Below are positions 27,055 to 36,155 of a DNA stretch of 64,000 nt, piece by piece. The stretch's first letter is position 1; every line of letters starts with the position of its first letter. Source of the DNA: Janthinobacterium sp. LM6 (lineage in GTDB: Bacteria > Pseudomonadota > Gammaproteobacteria > Burkholderiales > Burkholderiaceae_D); assembly GCF_002002885.1 (NCBI RefSeq), contig NZ_CP019510.1, forward strand, positions 5,518,001-5,582,000, given 5' to 3'. The notes under the pieces were generated by a model. The model saw nothing but the letters and a program-made list of their open reading frames with translations. It was not told the origin of the DNA and did not search any database. Position numbers and translations under genes: made by a program.

Positions 27055-27519
27055 TTATCTAGTCGTTCTACGCTGGACAACAGTTTCGTTCAAGATGCGA
27101 TTATTAATTTTTTCTTTCCAAGATTTCTGCGCAACACTTAAATTTCTCTTCCTAGCAGTTTGCTTAAGGAAAGCTAATTCCTTCTCAAAAAGAAAACCCT
27201 TACTGTCCGCATACTCAATAACAGATAAATTTGCATTTGCAGTAGGGTTAGCCTTAATTTTCTTAAGGCCAGAAAATAACGTACCCGTATCTATTTCCAT
27301 GAAACGATTGACGCACACGTTTCCTACATACGTCTGATTACCCGTAACGGTATTTCTGATATAGCAATGCTCCTTGATCTCCTTGCCACACGGGCATGAA
27401 TCGAACTCATCACTTACCTCAACTGAATCGAGCTTCCACTCCAATCGCGCTTGTTCGAATACCTTGGAGTGTGAGAGCGGTAAGATATGATCTCGCAAAC
27501 GTTCAAAATTATGAGTCAT
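27055..27519 (-). CDS. Hypothetical protein with zinc-knuckle-like motif
   Basis: 154 residues from ATG 27519, preceded by AAGGA. The middle holds CPCGKEIKEHCYIRNTVTG then YVGNVCVNRF. This four-cysteine arrangement with a N-x-x-T-G turn recurs in small proteins of phages and mobile elements, but I know no function for it. The rest is charged and helical, with a strongly basic C-terminus (ARKRNLSVAQKSWKEKINNR) that could contact nucleic acid. Codon use is AT-rich. It lies next to the left end of the island. Confidence 0.6.
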   Translation of the reverse strand: MTHNFERLRDHILPLSHSKVFEQARLEWKLDSVEVSDEFDSCPCGKEIKEHCYIRNTVTGNQTYVGNVCVNRFMEIDTGTLFSGLKKIKANPTANANLSVIEYADSKGFLFEKELAFLKQTARKRNLSVAQKSWKEKINNRILNETVVQRRTTR

Positions 27520-27729
27520 TTTTTTCCTTAAAACAAAAGTGCATTAAAGGCAAATCATCACAACCAGAAAATTAAAAATGTTACCTAAAAACAAATTACC
27601 ACAACCAATAAGACACATCAAGTAGCAATGATAAGCACCGGCAAATTTGCGGCATGTGCCGCCAAATGTCCAGCTGAGAAATGCGCATAGCGTCGAACCA
27701 TTTGCGCCGATTGCCAACATCCCAACTCC

Positions 27730-27766
27730 CAATGGCAGGGTCACAATGGCAGCAATGGCAGGGTCA
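27730..27766 (+). repeat. Short direct repeats CAATGGCAG(GGTCA)
   Basis: Three copies of CAATGGCAG begin at 27730, 27744 and 27753; the first and third extend to CAATGGCAGGGTCA. They precede the primase/helicase remnant. They could be leftover iterons or simple slippage. Confidence 0.4.
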
Positions 27767-27850
27767 GGTCCATCATTCAGACACAAACCCAACCATAGCC
27801 ACATTGAACAACGAGGATGATCTGCGGCGTACTCAATTGCGACTACATGA

Positions 27851-28030
27851 TTGGACGCAGAGCAGTTCCTGCGCGACTTATTGGCAGACGGGCAATTACC
27901 AACGCGCCCAATCAAAGCTGATGCGGACGGTGCCGGTTATTCTTGGGCGACAGTGCGGCGGACACAAAAGGCCCTTGGCGTGGCGGCAATCAAGGGAGGC
28001 ATGAAAGAGGGCTGGACCTGGCGGCTGTGA
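27851..28030 (+). pseudogene. Remnant of primase/RepA-type AAA helicase, C-terminal end
   Basis: A 59-codon open stretch reads EQFLRDLLADGQLPTRPIKAD, then GYSWATVRRTQKALGV and GGMKEGWTWRL before a stop. This matches the winged-helix C-terminus common to plasmid and phage AAA-family primase-helicases. A stop at 27848 closes the frame upstream, and no start or ATPase domain is present in any frame within 300 bp. It is therefore a decayed replication gene, evidence that the island once had a replicative or phage-like core. Confidence 0.6.
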
Positions 28031-28041
28031 GCGGCGAATTT

Positions 28042-28077
28042 CCGAAGGTGCTCAAAAAACTATGTGAGCATCTTCGG
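28042..28077. repeat. 13-bp hairpin after primase remnant
   Basis: CCGAAGGTGCTCA pairs with TGAGCATCTTCGG through all 13 positions (one G-T wobble), with a 10-base loop AAAAACTATG. No T-run follows, so it is not a standard terminator. It sits 12 bp beyond the stop of the primase remnant. The 200 bp after it contain no recognisable gene. Confidence 0.6.
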
Positions 28078-28284
28078 TGGAAGTGAGCGCCTACGTGGAT
28101 TGCCAGTTGCTGGCGCTGGTCGGCAGTGACTGCGGCGACCTGCTCAGTTTTGAGCGGGTTTCAAACAGCGCCAGCGCACAGGGCTAACTGCCGGCCAGGC
28201 TGATACCGGAAATCCTGTATCGCTTTCACGCGCCACTGGCCTATGGTTGCGCCTCACCCGAAGATAGTCCCAAATCAGCGGATG

Positions 28285-28755
28285 TTAGCCTTCACGCGCC
28301 ATTTGACGAAGGGCTGCGGAACTTCCCTTTTTCGTTACACCGCATGCAGTTGTCGCGTAAGCACATTTAATGCGGCGTGTATTCGACTCAGGCCGCTGCG
28401 CATAAATCGTTACGGATGACCTTGGCTCCAGTCGTCTGGGCCATTTGCCGTCGTCGCCTAAAATTGGCGTGACAATTGCGCCCCGATTCCCTGCCTTCCG
28501 ATAGAGCACGCCGACCTCGTTGATAGTGACAGCGAATGCGCTGAGATTCGTTACTGTAATACTCATGCCGATGTGTTGGGGTGCTCCACCATAAGGAATT
28601 GCGTGAGCCGGCCTGACACGGAGTTTTATTCTTGATTTGTCCACACTCGCCCAAGTGTTCACCACACCCAGCACCGCGCCGACAGTGGCAATCGAAATCG
28701 TAATTACTTGAAGCAATGTCACTCCAGCTAACGGCGTGTTGAAGTCTAAAGTCAC
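28285..28755 (-). CDS. Hypothetical membrane-anchored protein
   Basis: 156 residues from GTG 28755, preferred because AGAGGG lies 5 bp upstream; the open frame runs up to 28830 but that would enter the recombination-site palindrome. One N-terminal transmembrane helix (LLQVITISIATVGAVLGVV) leads to a beta-rich domain: IKLRVRPAHAIPYGG, ITVTNLSAFAVTINEVGVLY, PRRLEPRSSVTIY. Similar orphan proteins occur on bacterial islands; no function is known to me. Immunoglobulin-like folding is possible. Confidence 0.62.
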   Translation of the reverse strand: MTLDFNTPLAGVTLLQVITISIATVGAVLGVVNTWASVDKSRIKLRVRPAHAIPYGGAPQHIGMSITVTNLSAFAVTINEVGVLYRKAGNRGAIVTPILGDDGKWPRRLEPRSSVTIYAQRPESNTRRIKCAYATTACGVTKKGSSAALRQMAREG

Positions 28756-28801
28756 AGCACCCTCTTCGTTCTCAAAAAAGCAAGTATAGCTTAAGCGAGA
28801 G

Positions 28802-28917
28802 GGTGTTAGAAAACGAACGATTTCTAACACCTACAAATATCAACACAAATCAATGTTGGAAATATAGGGCCTGCCATTTCTAACAGGTAGATATATTCTA
28901 ACAGTGTTTTCCAACAG
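28802..28917 (+). other. Candidate res site of the island serine recombinase
   Basis: A perfect palindrome GGTGTTAGAAA-8-TTTCTAACACC occupies 28802-28831. Three further half-sites in one orientation follow: TTCTAACAG at 28878 and 28896, and TTCCAACAG at 28909. The block spans 116 bp and ends 19 bp before the recombinase ATG. A crossover palindrome plus accessory half-sites next to the gene is the layout of resolvase res sites. Binding is not shown. Confidence 0.55.
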
Positions 28918-28936
28918 TCTTAACCGGAGAAATACC

Positions 28937-29500
28937 ATGGCAACCTTCGCTTACGGCCGCGTCAGCACCAAAGAGCGAACCGCAGACAACCAGAAGATGG
29001 AAATTGAAGCGGCCGGCCACCAGGTCGATTACTGGTATGCGGATACCATCAGTGGCAAGACCAGCGCCAGCGAGCGCCCGGAGTTTGCCGCGCTGCTGGC
29101 CCAGATTCGCAATGGCGAAACTCTGGTGGTGGCGAAGCTGGACCGCCTCGGCCGCGACGCGCAGGACGTCGGCGCCACCGTCAAGCTGCTGGCCGCCCGC
29201 AAGATTGCCGTCATCGTGCTGCAGCTGGGCAAGCTGGACCTGACTTCCCCAGCAGGCAAGATGATGATGACCATGTTGGCAGCTGTGGCCGAGATGGAGC
29301 GCGATTTGCTGGTGGAGCGCACGCAAGCTGGCCTGGCCCGCGCCAAGAGCGAAGGCAAGACGCTGGGCCGGCCATCTAAGACCACAGCTGAGCAGCGCGC
29401 AGACATAATTGGCAAGTACGCTACCGGCGAAAGCGTTAGTGCATTGGCTCGGCTGTATGGAGTATCGCGGGCCAATATTTTGGGCGTAGTAAAACCTTGA
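28937..29500 (+). CDS. Small serine recombinase (resolvase/invertase family)
   Basis: 187 residues from ATG 28937, behind CCGGAGAA. The catalytic domain starts FAYGRVSTKERTADNQ with Ser10 as nucleophile; KLDRLGRDAQD and the later ERDLLVERTQAGLARA (helix E) are typical. A resolvase-type helix-turn-helix closes the protein (SVSALARLYGVSRANILGVV). The size is that of Tn3-type resolvases and DNA invertases, not of large serine integrases, so it more likely resolves dimers or inverts DNA than integrates the island. Its candidate target lies directly upstream. Confidence 0.93.
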   Translation: MATFAYGRVSTKERTADNQKMEIEAAGHQVDYWYADTISGKTSASERPEFAALLAQIRNGETLVVAKLDRLGRDAQDVGATVKLLAARKIAVIVLQLGKLDLTSPAGKMMMTMLAAVAEMERDLLVERTQAGLARAKSEGKTLGRPSKTTAEQRADIIGKYATGESVSALARLYGVSRANILGVVKP

Positions 29501-29507
29501 TTGAAAA

Positions 29508-30293
29508 TTAGCCGAGCAGAATCCCGTCCAGCGTGTTTGTAAGGCTTTTCCATTCCTGCGGAATTCCATCGACAGGAAGAAAATCACGCTCTTTACTCAG
29601 GGGCGAAAACTCGCAAGGAACCTTTGCGGTAACAGAACATAGCAGTCGCATATTTGACGGCGCATCCAAGTTCACACACTTCACAGTGACTTGAAGGTCA
29701 CATTCTGGATTACTAAGAAGCGAGCCCAAATCTTGGGCGTAATATTTCGGGCAATATCCCAAGAACCACGACGGTGTACCGGTCCGCATGGCGACCGCCT
29801 GCGCATCAAAGTTATTTTGCGGGTCAGTCATGAGATAAATACGCTCGCCCTTCTCCAGCAACCGGATACGGTCTATTGCAGCTTGAGGTAAGTGGGACAA
29901 GCTCCGTGCAAAAAACTCTAGATGATATTGCCCTTGTTCAGATACTTCAGGTGGCTGGAACAGTTCAATGGAATCGGTGCCTCTAATGCCTCCAGTGAGG
30001 GCTAGAATTGCCATAGGCTTCTCATCCATATCGGATAAGCCTAACCACCTTAAATAATCCTTGAACTCTGGCCGAGACTTACTAATCAGCCTATTTGCAA
30101 ACAATGGGAATAATCGAGGTGACTCATAAACAGCCTCCACATTTTGCATGCCGCTAAACTGGCGGAAGTCCTTAGCGCGGAAAATGCCCTGCGTGTACGA
30201 AAATGCATACGTGCTACCGTTGTGCTCTAGCTTAGCGACCGGAATCCACTCCCTGGAATCGGGTTGCTGCCACGCGACAAAAAGAGTGCTCAT
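29508..30293 (-). CDS. HIRAN-domain protein with HipA N1-like domain
   Basis: 261 residues from ATG 30293, preceded by TTAGGTAG. Residues 1-115 resemble the N-terminal subdomain 1 of HipA kinases (YAFSYTQGIFRAKDF, YESPRLFPLFANRL, KSRPEFKDYLRWLGL). Residues 122-215 look like a HIRAN domain (YHLEFFARSLSHLP, GERIYLMTDPQNNFDAQAVA, WFLGYCPKYYA), a fold that binds single-strand DNA ends in Rad5/HLTF. It begins 4 bp after the stop of the HipA-like kinase gene. The arrangement suggests a HipA protein split into two chains, with a DNA-sensing module on the smaller one. Confidence 0.72.
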   Translation of the reverse strand: MSTLFVAWQQPDSREWIPVAKLEHNGSTYAFSYTQGIFRAKDFRQFSGMQNVEAVYESPRLFPLFANRLISKSRPEFKDYLRWLGLSDMDEKPMAILALTGGIRGTDSIELFQPPEVSEQGQYHLEFFARSLSHLPQAAIDRIRLLEKGERIYLMTDPQNNFDAQAVAMRTGTPSWFLGYCPKYYAQDLGSLLSNPECDLQVTVKCVNLDAPSNMRLLCSVTAKVPCEFSPLSKERDFLPVDGIPQEWKSLTNTLDGILLG

Positions 30294-30297
30294 GATT

Positions 30298-31233
30298 CTA
30301 CCTAACAATTAACCTATTGATATTTATTCTCAGCAATTTGGCTGTAAATTCCCTTGCAACGTCGGTCATCAACTGACCGGGAACTTGATTGATTATGTCC
30401 GCTATATCTGCATCAGCGATGCTTGCCAGACGCTCTATCCACATATCACCTGCCCGCTCATCCTCTTTATGTGAAAGTTGAAAAAGGACATGAGTGAAAT
30501 ACGCTTTCACCTTAGCGTCGCCCGCAGCGTGCGGGTAGAATGCCGAGCGAGCTCTGTTCGCGTAGGCTTCTAGTGACGCCCCTTTGTCCTTAGTGCTGAG
30601 CATAATCTTGCGCCGTTCATCTGTTTCGTTTCGCGCCAGACCTGAGCCGTGATCATAGGAGGCGGACAGGAAGAGTTGGCCTCCGCTGCTTACCACCCCC
30701 CAGTTTTCGGAATGCCGGTCCTGATTTGCGATCCAAGCATCAAAAAGTAGGTACCCTACAAACACGCCTAGAGCTGAGTCTACGCCATTTCCAGGCAAAT
30801 ACCCCTGTGGGGGTGCAATAATGTCAGCATTCTTTTTTAGCAACTGGAATGCCCGACTAGCGATGTGACTTCGCTGTTCATAGTATCGTAAATTCTCGTC
30901 GCCGCGCGCCACGGTTACCTTACCTTCGATCAACTCATTCCCATGAATTAAGCGGTCACCCTTCTTAACAAGGGAGGGCGAAATAATACCATTACGTCCA
31001 TTCCATTCTGCAAGATCATAGTGGGCATGCGGAATACCCAAAAGCTCGGCCAACTCAGCGGCAATCTTTTCCGCCCAATTTTCGCCGGTACCTGGACGCC
31101 CTTCTTTGAAAAGGGTACGTCGCCGCTGGGCGTCCAGGTACCAAAACTTGAATTTTGTACCCATTTGCTCGGATAACTCCGCCGCATCAGGGGGCACACT
31201 TACGATAGGAAACATTTTGGCAGCCTCGGACAT
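30298..31233 (-). CDS. HipA-like Ser/Thr kinase lacking its N1 subdomain
   Basis: Up to 311 residues. Kinase features: GTKFKFW at residues 25-31, a likely ATP-contact lysine in LFKEGRP, GENWAEKIAAELAELLG, catalytic NQDRHSENWGV (Asp172, His174, Asn177) and metal-binding SYDHGSGLA (Asp194). Full-length HipA is about 440 residues; the missing N-terminal piece appears to be on the following gene. No HipB-like helix-turn-helix antitoxin is adjacent. ATG 31215 has the better ribosome-binding site (GAGG) and may be the true start. The pair may be a toxin or defence module. Confidence 0.8.
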   Translation of the reverse strand: MSEAAKMFPIVSVPPDAAELSEQMGTKFKFWYLDAQRRRTLFKEGRPGTGENWAEKIAAELAELLGIPHAHYDLAEWNGRNGIISPSLVKKGDRLIHGNELIEGKVTVARGDENLRYYEQRSHIASRAFQLLKKNADIIAPPQGYLPGNGVDSALGVFVGYLLFDAWIANQDRHSENWGVVSSGGQLFLSASYDHGSGLARNETDERRKIMLSTKDKGASLEAYANRARSAFYPHAAGDAKVKAYFTHVLFQLSHKEDERAGDMWIERLASIADADIADIINQVPGQLMTDVAREFTAKLLRININRLIVR

Positions 31234-31297
31234 AAAGAACCACAGACTTATAGGGAAAACCTACACAGTGCCTACATAGAAAATTAAGCCAAGAAAA

Positions 31298-31325
31298 AAG
31301 GACTTAGATTTTCACCTAAGTCCTT
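31298..31325 (-). terminator. Rho-independent terminator behind the tRNA, supplied by the island
   Basis: AAGGACTTAG / CTAAGTCCTT perfect 10-bp stem, 8-base loop, A-run on the left (T-run on the - strand) and T-rich bases on the right. It starts 9 bp beyond the CCA end of the tRNA, inside the island, replacing the terminator now stranded at 26899. Confidence 0.88.
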
Positions 31326-31333
31326 GTTTTTAT

Positions 31334-31412
<79 letters not shown>

Positions 31413-31446
31413 GGGGACTGCGGCTTGGCGGCGCTGTTGATGCCCG

Positions 31447-31481
31447 CCTCGCGCGGCCGTTTTGGAAACGGACACGCGAGG
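31447..31481. repeat. Two-tier hairpin between rpoD and tRNA
   Basis: Outer stem CCTCGCG/CGCGAGG encloses an inner stem CCGTTT-TGG-AAACGG. No T-run follows on either strand. It may be an RNA-processing structure if the tRNA is co-transcribed with rpoD, or a weak terminator. Confidence 0.5.
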
Positions 31482-31520
31482 ATAGGGGTATCAGGGGCGT
31501 ACGTCAAGCCCTATTGGCTT

Positions 31521-33764
31521 CTAGTTGCCTTCCAAGAAGCTTTTCAGCTTGTCGGAGCGCGATGGGTGGCGCAGCTTGCGCAGCGCCTTGGCTTCGATCT
31601 GGCGGATGCGCTCGCGCGTCACGTCAAATTGCTTGCCCACTTCTTCCAGCGTGTGGTCGGTGGACATTTCGATGCCGAAACGCATGCGCAGCACTTTTGC
31701 TTCGCGTGGCGTCAGGGAATCGAGCACGTCCTTGACCACGCCGCGCATGGACGCGTGCAACGCTGCGTCGGCCGGGGCCAGGGTGTTGTTATCCTCGATG
31801 AAGTCGCCCAGGTGGGAATCGTCGTCGTCGCCGATCGGCGTTTCCATCGAAATCGGCTCCTTGGCGATTTTCATGATCTTGCGGATCTTGTCCTCGGGCA
31901 TCTCCATCTTGATCGCCAGGGTGGCCGGATCGGGTTCCGCGCCCGTTTCCTGCAGGATCTGACGCGAGATACGGTTCATCTTGTTGATCGTTTCGATCAT
32001 GTGCACGGGAATGCGGATCGTGCGCGCCTGGTCGGCGATCGAGCGCGTGATGGCCTGGCGAATCCACCAGGTCGCATACGTCGAGAACTTGTAGCCGCGG
32101 CGGTACTCGAACTTGTCGACGGCCTTCATCAGGCCGATATTGCCTTCCTGGATCAAATCGAGGAATTGCAGGCCCCGGTTCGTGTATTTCTTGGCGATCG
32201 AAATGACCAGGCGCAAGTTGGCCTCCGTCATTTCGCGCTTGGCCTTGCGCGCCTTCATTTCACCGGCCGCCATCTGACGGTTGATATTACGCAAGTCCGG
32301 CAGCGGCAGTACGACTCTAGCCTGCAGGTCGATCAGGCGCTGCTGCAGTTCCTTGACGGTCGGAATGTTGCGGCCCAGGATGGCGCTGTAGGCGTGTCCT
32401 GCGTTGACTTCGCCATCGACCCAGTCCAGGTTGGTTTCATTGCCCGGGAAGACCTTGATGAAGTGAGCGCGCGGCATGCCGCAGCGGTTCACGGCCACGT
32501 CGAGGATCTGCTTCTCGATATGGCGCACTTCGTCGACCTGGCCGCGCAAGGTGTCGCACAGCTTTTCCACGACCTTGGCCGTGAAGCGGATGCCCAGCAA
32601 CTCTTGCGAAATGGCTTCCTGCGCCTTGGCGTACGGCTTCGAGTTGTAGCCTTCTTTTTCGAAAGCGCGGCGCATCTTGTCGAATTGCTGCGAAATGACG
32701 GCAAATTTTTCCAATGCCGTGCGTTTCAGCGTTTCCAGCTGCTCGGCGGAGAAGCCGGCGGCGCCCGAAGCGCTCGCTTCTTCCTCTTCCTCTTCTTCCT
32801 CTTCTTCCGCTTCGCCCTCTTCCTCGTCTTCTTCGACGGGAGCGGCCACGACAGGAGCGGCGGCGACCGGCTCGTTTTCATCGACGAGGCCGTCGACGAT
32901 TTCGTCGATCTTGATCTCTTCGTTGGCGATGCGGTCGGCGGCGGCGATGATTTCGGCGATCGTCACGGGACAGGCGGAAATGGCCTGGATCATGTCTTTC
33001 AAGCCATCTTCGATGCGCTTGGCAATCTCGATCTCGCCTTCGCGCGTCAGCAGCTCGACCGAGCCCATTTCGCGCATGTACATGCGCACGGGGTCGGTGG
33101 TGCGGCCGAAATCGGAATCGACGGTCGACAAGGCGGCCTCGGCCGCCGCTTCCGCCTCGTCATCGCTGGTGACGACGGCAACGTTATCGGACAGCAACAA
33201 CGTTTCCGCATCGGGCGCGTGCTCGTAGACGGCGATGCCCATGTCATTGAAAGTGCCGATGATGCCTTCGATGGCTTCCGGATCGACGATGTTTTCGGGC
33301 AAGTGATCGTTGATTTCCGCATACGTGAGGAAACCGCGTTCCTTGCCGAACTTGATCAGGGTCTTGAGTTTCTGACGCCGGCGCTCGAGTTCTTCCTCGC
33401 TCGCTTCCGTATCGGACGAGAACGCATCCTTCAGCAGCGCGCGCTCTTTCGCCTTGCGGTCCTTGGCCTTGGCCTTGTCGACGGCCTTCAGTTCGGCCCG
33501 TTCGACGGCGTTCAGGGCGGCGACTTCATCATTTTCTGGCTGGAATTCTTTTGGCTTGCGGCCGCGGCGGCCTGGCACTTTTACCGACGGCAAGACATAA
33601 CCGGACGTATCGATGGCCGCCAGGGTGGCAGCGTCGGTGGTCTGGCTGACCACAGGCGGCGCGCTGGTCACGCGCGCTTCTGGCCGGTCGAGCGCCTTTT
33701 CGGCTTTCGTGGTAACTTTAGTGGGCTTTGCAGCCGCTTTGGATTCGGGTTTCTTGATTGGCAC
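31521..33764 (-). CDS. rpoD: RNA polymerase primary sigma factor RpoD (sigma-70)
   Basis: 747 residues, longer than E. coli (613) through an N-terminal Lys/Ala-rich extension and a large non-conserved region with a long glutamate run (about residues 310-335). Region 1.1 is at about 145-230, region 1.2 has [20 protein letters not shown], region 2 has [20 protein letters not shown] and [12 protein letters not shown], region 3 ETINKM, and region 4 [20 protein letters not shown]. The start is GTG; a stop lies five codons upstream. It is the last protein gene of the rpsU-yqeY-dnaG-rpoD block and has its own upstream gap and promoter. Confidence 0.98.
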   Translation of the reverse strand: MPIKKPESKAAAKPTKVTTKAEKALDRPEARVTSAPPVVSQTTDAATLAAIDTSGYVLPSVKVPGRRGRKPKEFQPENDEVAALNAVERAELKAVDKAKAKDRKAKERALLKDAFSSDTEASEEELERRRQKLKTLIKFGKERGFLTYAEINDHLPENIVDPEAIEGIIGTFNDMGIAVYEHAPDAETLLLSDNVAVVTSDDEAEAAAEAALSTVDSDFGRTTDPVRMYMREMGSVELLTREGEIEIAKRIEDGLKDMIQAISACPVTIAEIIAAADRIANEEIKIDEIVDGLVDENEPVAAAPVVAAPVEEDEEEGEAEEEEEEEEEEASASGAAGFSAEQLETLKRTALEKFAVISQQFDKMRRAFEKEGYNSKPYAKAQEAISQELLGIRFTAKVVEKLCDTLRGQVDEVRHIEKQILDVAVNRCGMPRAHFIKVFPGNETNLDWVDGEVNAGHAYSAILGRNIPTVKELQQRLIDLQARVVLPLPDLRNINRQMAAGEMKARKAKREMTEANLRLVISIAKKYTNRGLQFLDLIQEGNIGLMKAVDKFEYRRGYKFSTYATWWIRQAITRSIADQARTIRIPVHMIETINKMNRISRQILQETGAEPDPATLAIKMEMPEDKIRKIMKIAKEPISMETPIGDDDDSHLGDFIEDNNTLAPADAALHASMRGVVKDVLDSLTPREAKVLRMRFGIEMSTDHTLEEVGKQFDVTRERIRQIEAKALRKLRHPSRSDKLKSFLEGN

Positions 33765-34228
33765 AGGCGCTTTCGATTACACAACGACTTGCTTTACGGT
33801 GGATTAGGATAAAGTTTGCTGCCAGTTCCCTGTCTACCTGCGGGAACCACCATCTTCGAACCTGCCGACTACGCAAATTCGACACTGTTACGTTACTTAC
33901 ACCTCATCGGCCACGATCCGCGGGAAGCGCAGCAATTCCTGTCCACCGGCTGTTGCCAGCCGCCTCGGCAAAAATTCCTGCATCGACCGCGTTGGGAGCG
34001 AGAGCCTGGCGCGGCTTGCCAGCGTCTGCGAGCCTTGCCCGCAACGCCGAAAACGCCAGTTGGCCCTGGCTGCCGACACGATCCACCGCGCCGATCAAGA
34101 GCCTAACTTACTGAAAACAAATACTATTTACGAAACAGAACTAGCTTGCCAAAGCACACAATACTTAGCATTTAATTATAGCACGCGAAAAATGTTTTTC
34201 CAGTGCGCGCCATACCCTCAAGGCAAGG
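33765..34228 (-). other. dnaG-rpoD intergenic region
   Basis: 464 bases; no gene I can support. A + strand open frame at 33816-34106 has no recognisable features. The region next to dnaG is AT-rich and holds the candidate rpoD promoter listed separately. The large gap suggests rpoD can be expressed independently of dnaG, as with the heat-inducible promoter in E. coli. Confidence 0.6.
34175..34202 (-). promoter_or_regulatory. rpoD: Candidate sigma-70 promoter for rpoD
   Basis: On the - strand, TGGAAA (34202-34197), 16 bp, then TATAAT (34180-34175), with the -10 preceded by TGC, an extended form. It points toward rpoD, about 410 bp upstream of its start. Confidence 0.5.
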
Positions 34229-36025
34229 TTAGCGATTCACCAACTCGGCATCGCGCTCGCGCTCCAGCGCCCCCTGCTCCTGCATGATTTCGCGGTAGCG
34301 TACACCAATTTTCTCGGATGGCAAACCCGACGCAAACAATTGCTGCAATTCAGCCTTCAAGGCATTCAATTTGATCTCGCGGATGGTGCTCACCAGCCAC
34401 GACAATTCGCTGTCGTAATCGGATTCCGTGCCGGCCGCGATCTCGCCGATGATCTCGTCATATTCGCTGCCCAGCTCCTTCAATTGCTGCGCCAGCGCGG
34501 CAAAGCTGCCGTGCTCGCCCAGCGCCTGGCCCACGGCCACCAGCTGCCCCAGGCTGTGCGCCGCATCGGGCCCCAGGTGCTGGAAGGCGGCCAGGGCCGC
34601 TTCGTCGATGCGCATCGTCAGCGGCGGATGCGCCACCAGCATGCGCATGATCTTCAATTCCAGGCCGACAGGCACGGGACGGCCCGATTTCGGCGGCGCG
34701 CGGTGCGCCACAGCAACGGGTTTCGCCAGCTCGAACAGGGCTTCGATCTCGGCCGGCGTGGACTGCGTCAGCTGCGCCAGACCCCGCACGATCTGCAAGC
34801 GCAAGGATGACGGCGCCATCAGCTGCAGCAATGGCTTGGCGTCGAACTGCACCCGGGCGCGCCCTTCCGGTTCCGACAGGTCATGCTCGCCCGACACTTC
34901 TTTCAGCAAAAACTGCGACAGCGGCATCGCTTCATGCACTTGCTGCTCAAAACCTTCGGCGCCGAATTCGCGGATATAGCTGTCCGGATCGTGTTCCGAC
35001 GGCAAGAACAGGAATTTGATCGTCTTATTGTCCGACACGTGGGCCAGGCTCGCTTCCAGCGCGCGGCGCGCGGCGCGGCGGCCGGCCTTGTCGCCGTCGA
35101 AGCTGAAAATCACGTTGTCCGTCTGGCGCAGCAGTTTTTGCACGTGGGTGGGCGTGCACGCCGTACCCAAAGTGGCCACGGCTTGCGGGAAACCCATCTG
35201 CGCCAGCGCCACCACATCCATGTAACCCTCCGTCACCAGCACGTAGCCGGCGTCGCGGATGGCCTGGCGCGCCTCGAACAGCCCATATAGTTCGAAACCC
35301 TTGGAAAACAAGGGGGTTTCCGGCGAGTTCAGGTATTTCGGTTCGCCATGGTCGAGCACGCGGCCGCCAAAGGCGATCACTTGCCCCTTGGTATTGCGAA
35401 TCGGAAACATGATGCGTTCGCGGAAACGGTCGTAGCGCTTGCGGTTGTTGCCTTCTTCATCGACCTTGTCGATCACGAGACCGGCCTCGGCCAGGGCCAC
35501 CACGTCGTAATCGGGGAAGACGGAACGCAGATTATCCCAGCCGCCGGGCGCGAATCCCATGCCGAAGCGAGCGGCCACTTCGCCCGTCAAGCCCCGGTTT
35601 TTAAGGTAGGCGATGGCTTCCGGCGCGTAGCGCAATTGTCCGCGGTAATAATCACACGCCTGCGTCATGGCGTCGGACAGGGCCAGGCTTTGCGCCTGGA
35701 TCTGCGCGCGCTGGGCCGGCGGGATCTTGTCGTCCGCTTCCGGCACGACCATGCCCACGTTCTGCGCCAGGTCCTTGACGGCATCGACAAAGCCCATGCC
35801 CGAGTACTCGATCAGGAAGCCGATCGAGGTGCCATGCGCGCCGCAGCCGAAGCAGTGATAGAACTGCTTGGTGGGGCTGACGGTAAAGCTGGGCGATTTT
35901 TCACTGTGGAACGGGCACAGGCCCATGAAATTGGCGCCGCCTTTTTTCAGCTGCACATAGCGGCCCACGACATCGACGATATCGACGCGGTTGAGCAAAT
36001 CGGAAATGAAGGATTGAGGTATCAC
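34229..36025 (-). CDS. dnaG: DNA primase DnaG
   Basis: 598 residues. The N-terminal CHC2 zinc domain shows CPFH at about residue 39 and FYHCFGCG; the central TOPRIM domain has the EGYMDVVALAQ metal site and FSFDGDKAGRRAA; the C-terminal part from about residue 430 is the DnaB-interacting helical domain. It makes RNA primers for Okazaki fragments. It is followed by a 464-bp gap and rpoD and preceded by yqeY, the usual beta- and gammaproteobacterial order. Confidence 0.98.
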   Translation of the reverse strand: MIPQSFISDLLNRVDIVDVVGRYVQLKKGGANFMGLCPFHSEKSPSFTVSPTKQFYHCFGCGAHGTSIGFLIEYSGMGFVDAVKDLAQNVGMVVPEADDKIPPAQRAQIQAQSLALSDAMTQACDYYRGQLRYAPEAIAYLKNRGLTGEVAARFGMGFAPGGWDNLRSVFPDYDVVALAEAGLVIDKVDEEGNNRKRYDRFRERIMFPIRNTKGQVIAFGGRVLDHGEPKYLNSPETPLFSKGFELYGLFEARQAIRDAGYVLVTEGYMDVVALAQMGFPQAVATLGTACTPTHVQKLLRQTDNVIFSFDGDKAGRRAARRALEASLAHVSDNKTIKFLFLPSEHDPDSYIREFGAEGFEQQVHEAMPLSQFLLKEVSGEHDLSEPEGRARVQFDAKPLLQLMAPSSLRLQIVRGLAQLTQSTPAEIEALFELAKPVAVAHRAPPKSGRPVPVGLELKIMRMLVAHPPLTMRIDEAALAAFQHLGPDAAHSLGQLVAVGQALGEHGSFAALAQQLKELGSEYDEIIGEIAAGTESDYDSELSWLVSTIREIKLNALKAELQQLFASGLPSEKIGVRYREIMQEQGALERERDAELVNR

Positions 36026-36155
36026 TGGCGAGGGCGGGTCTTGTTATAGGTCAGACTATACTACCGCACGCGGCCTGAGGTTGAGCCAGGTCAACGTGTG
36101 GGCTGTTAACAGGCTGCCAGCGCGACGGCTGGCAGCCCTTGCTACTATTGTATGC

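Noticed and set aside
27544..27915. Minus-strand 123-codon open frame in the island
   Set aside because: Overlaps the primase remnant on the opposite strand; hydrophobic and Cys-rich tail but no ribosome-binding site or family.
31425..33812. 795-codon + strand open frame over rpoD
   Set aside because: Antisense of a clear rpoD gene; no domain and no ribosome-binding site.
33816..34106. Plus-strand 96-codon open frame upstream of rpoD
   Set aside because: No family or ribosome-binding site; lies in the rpoD upstream region.
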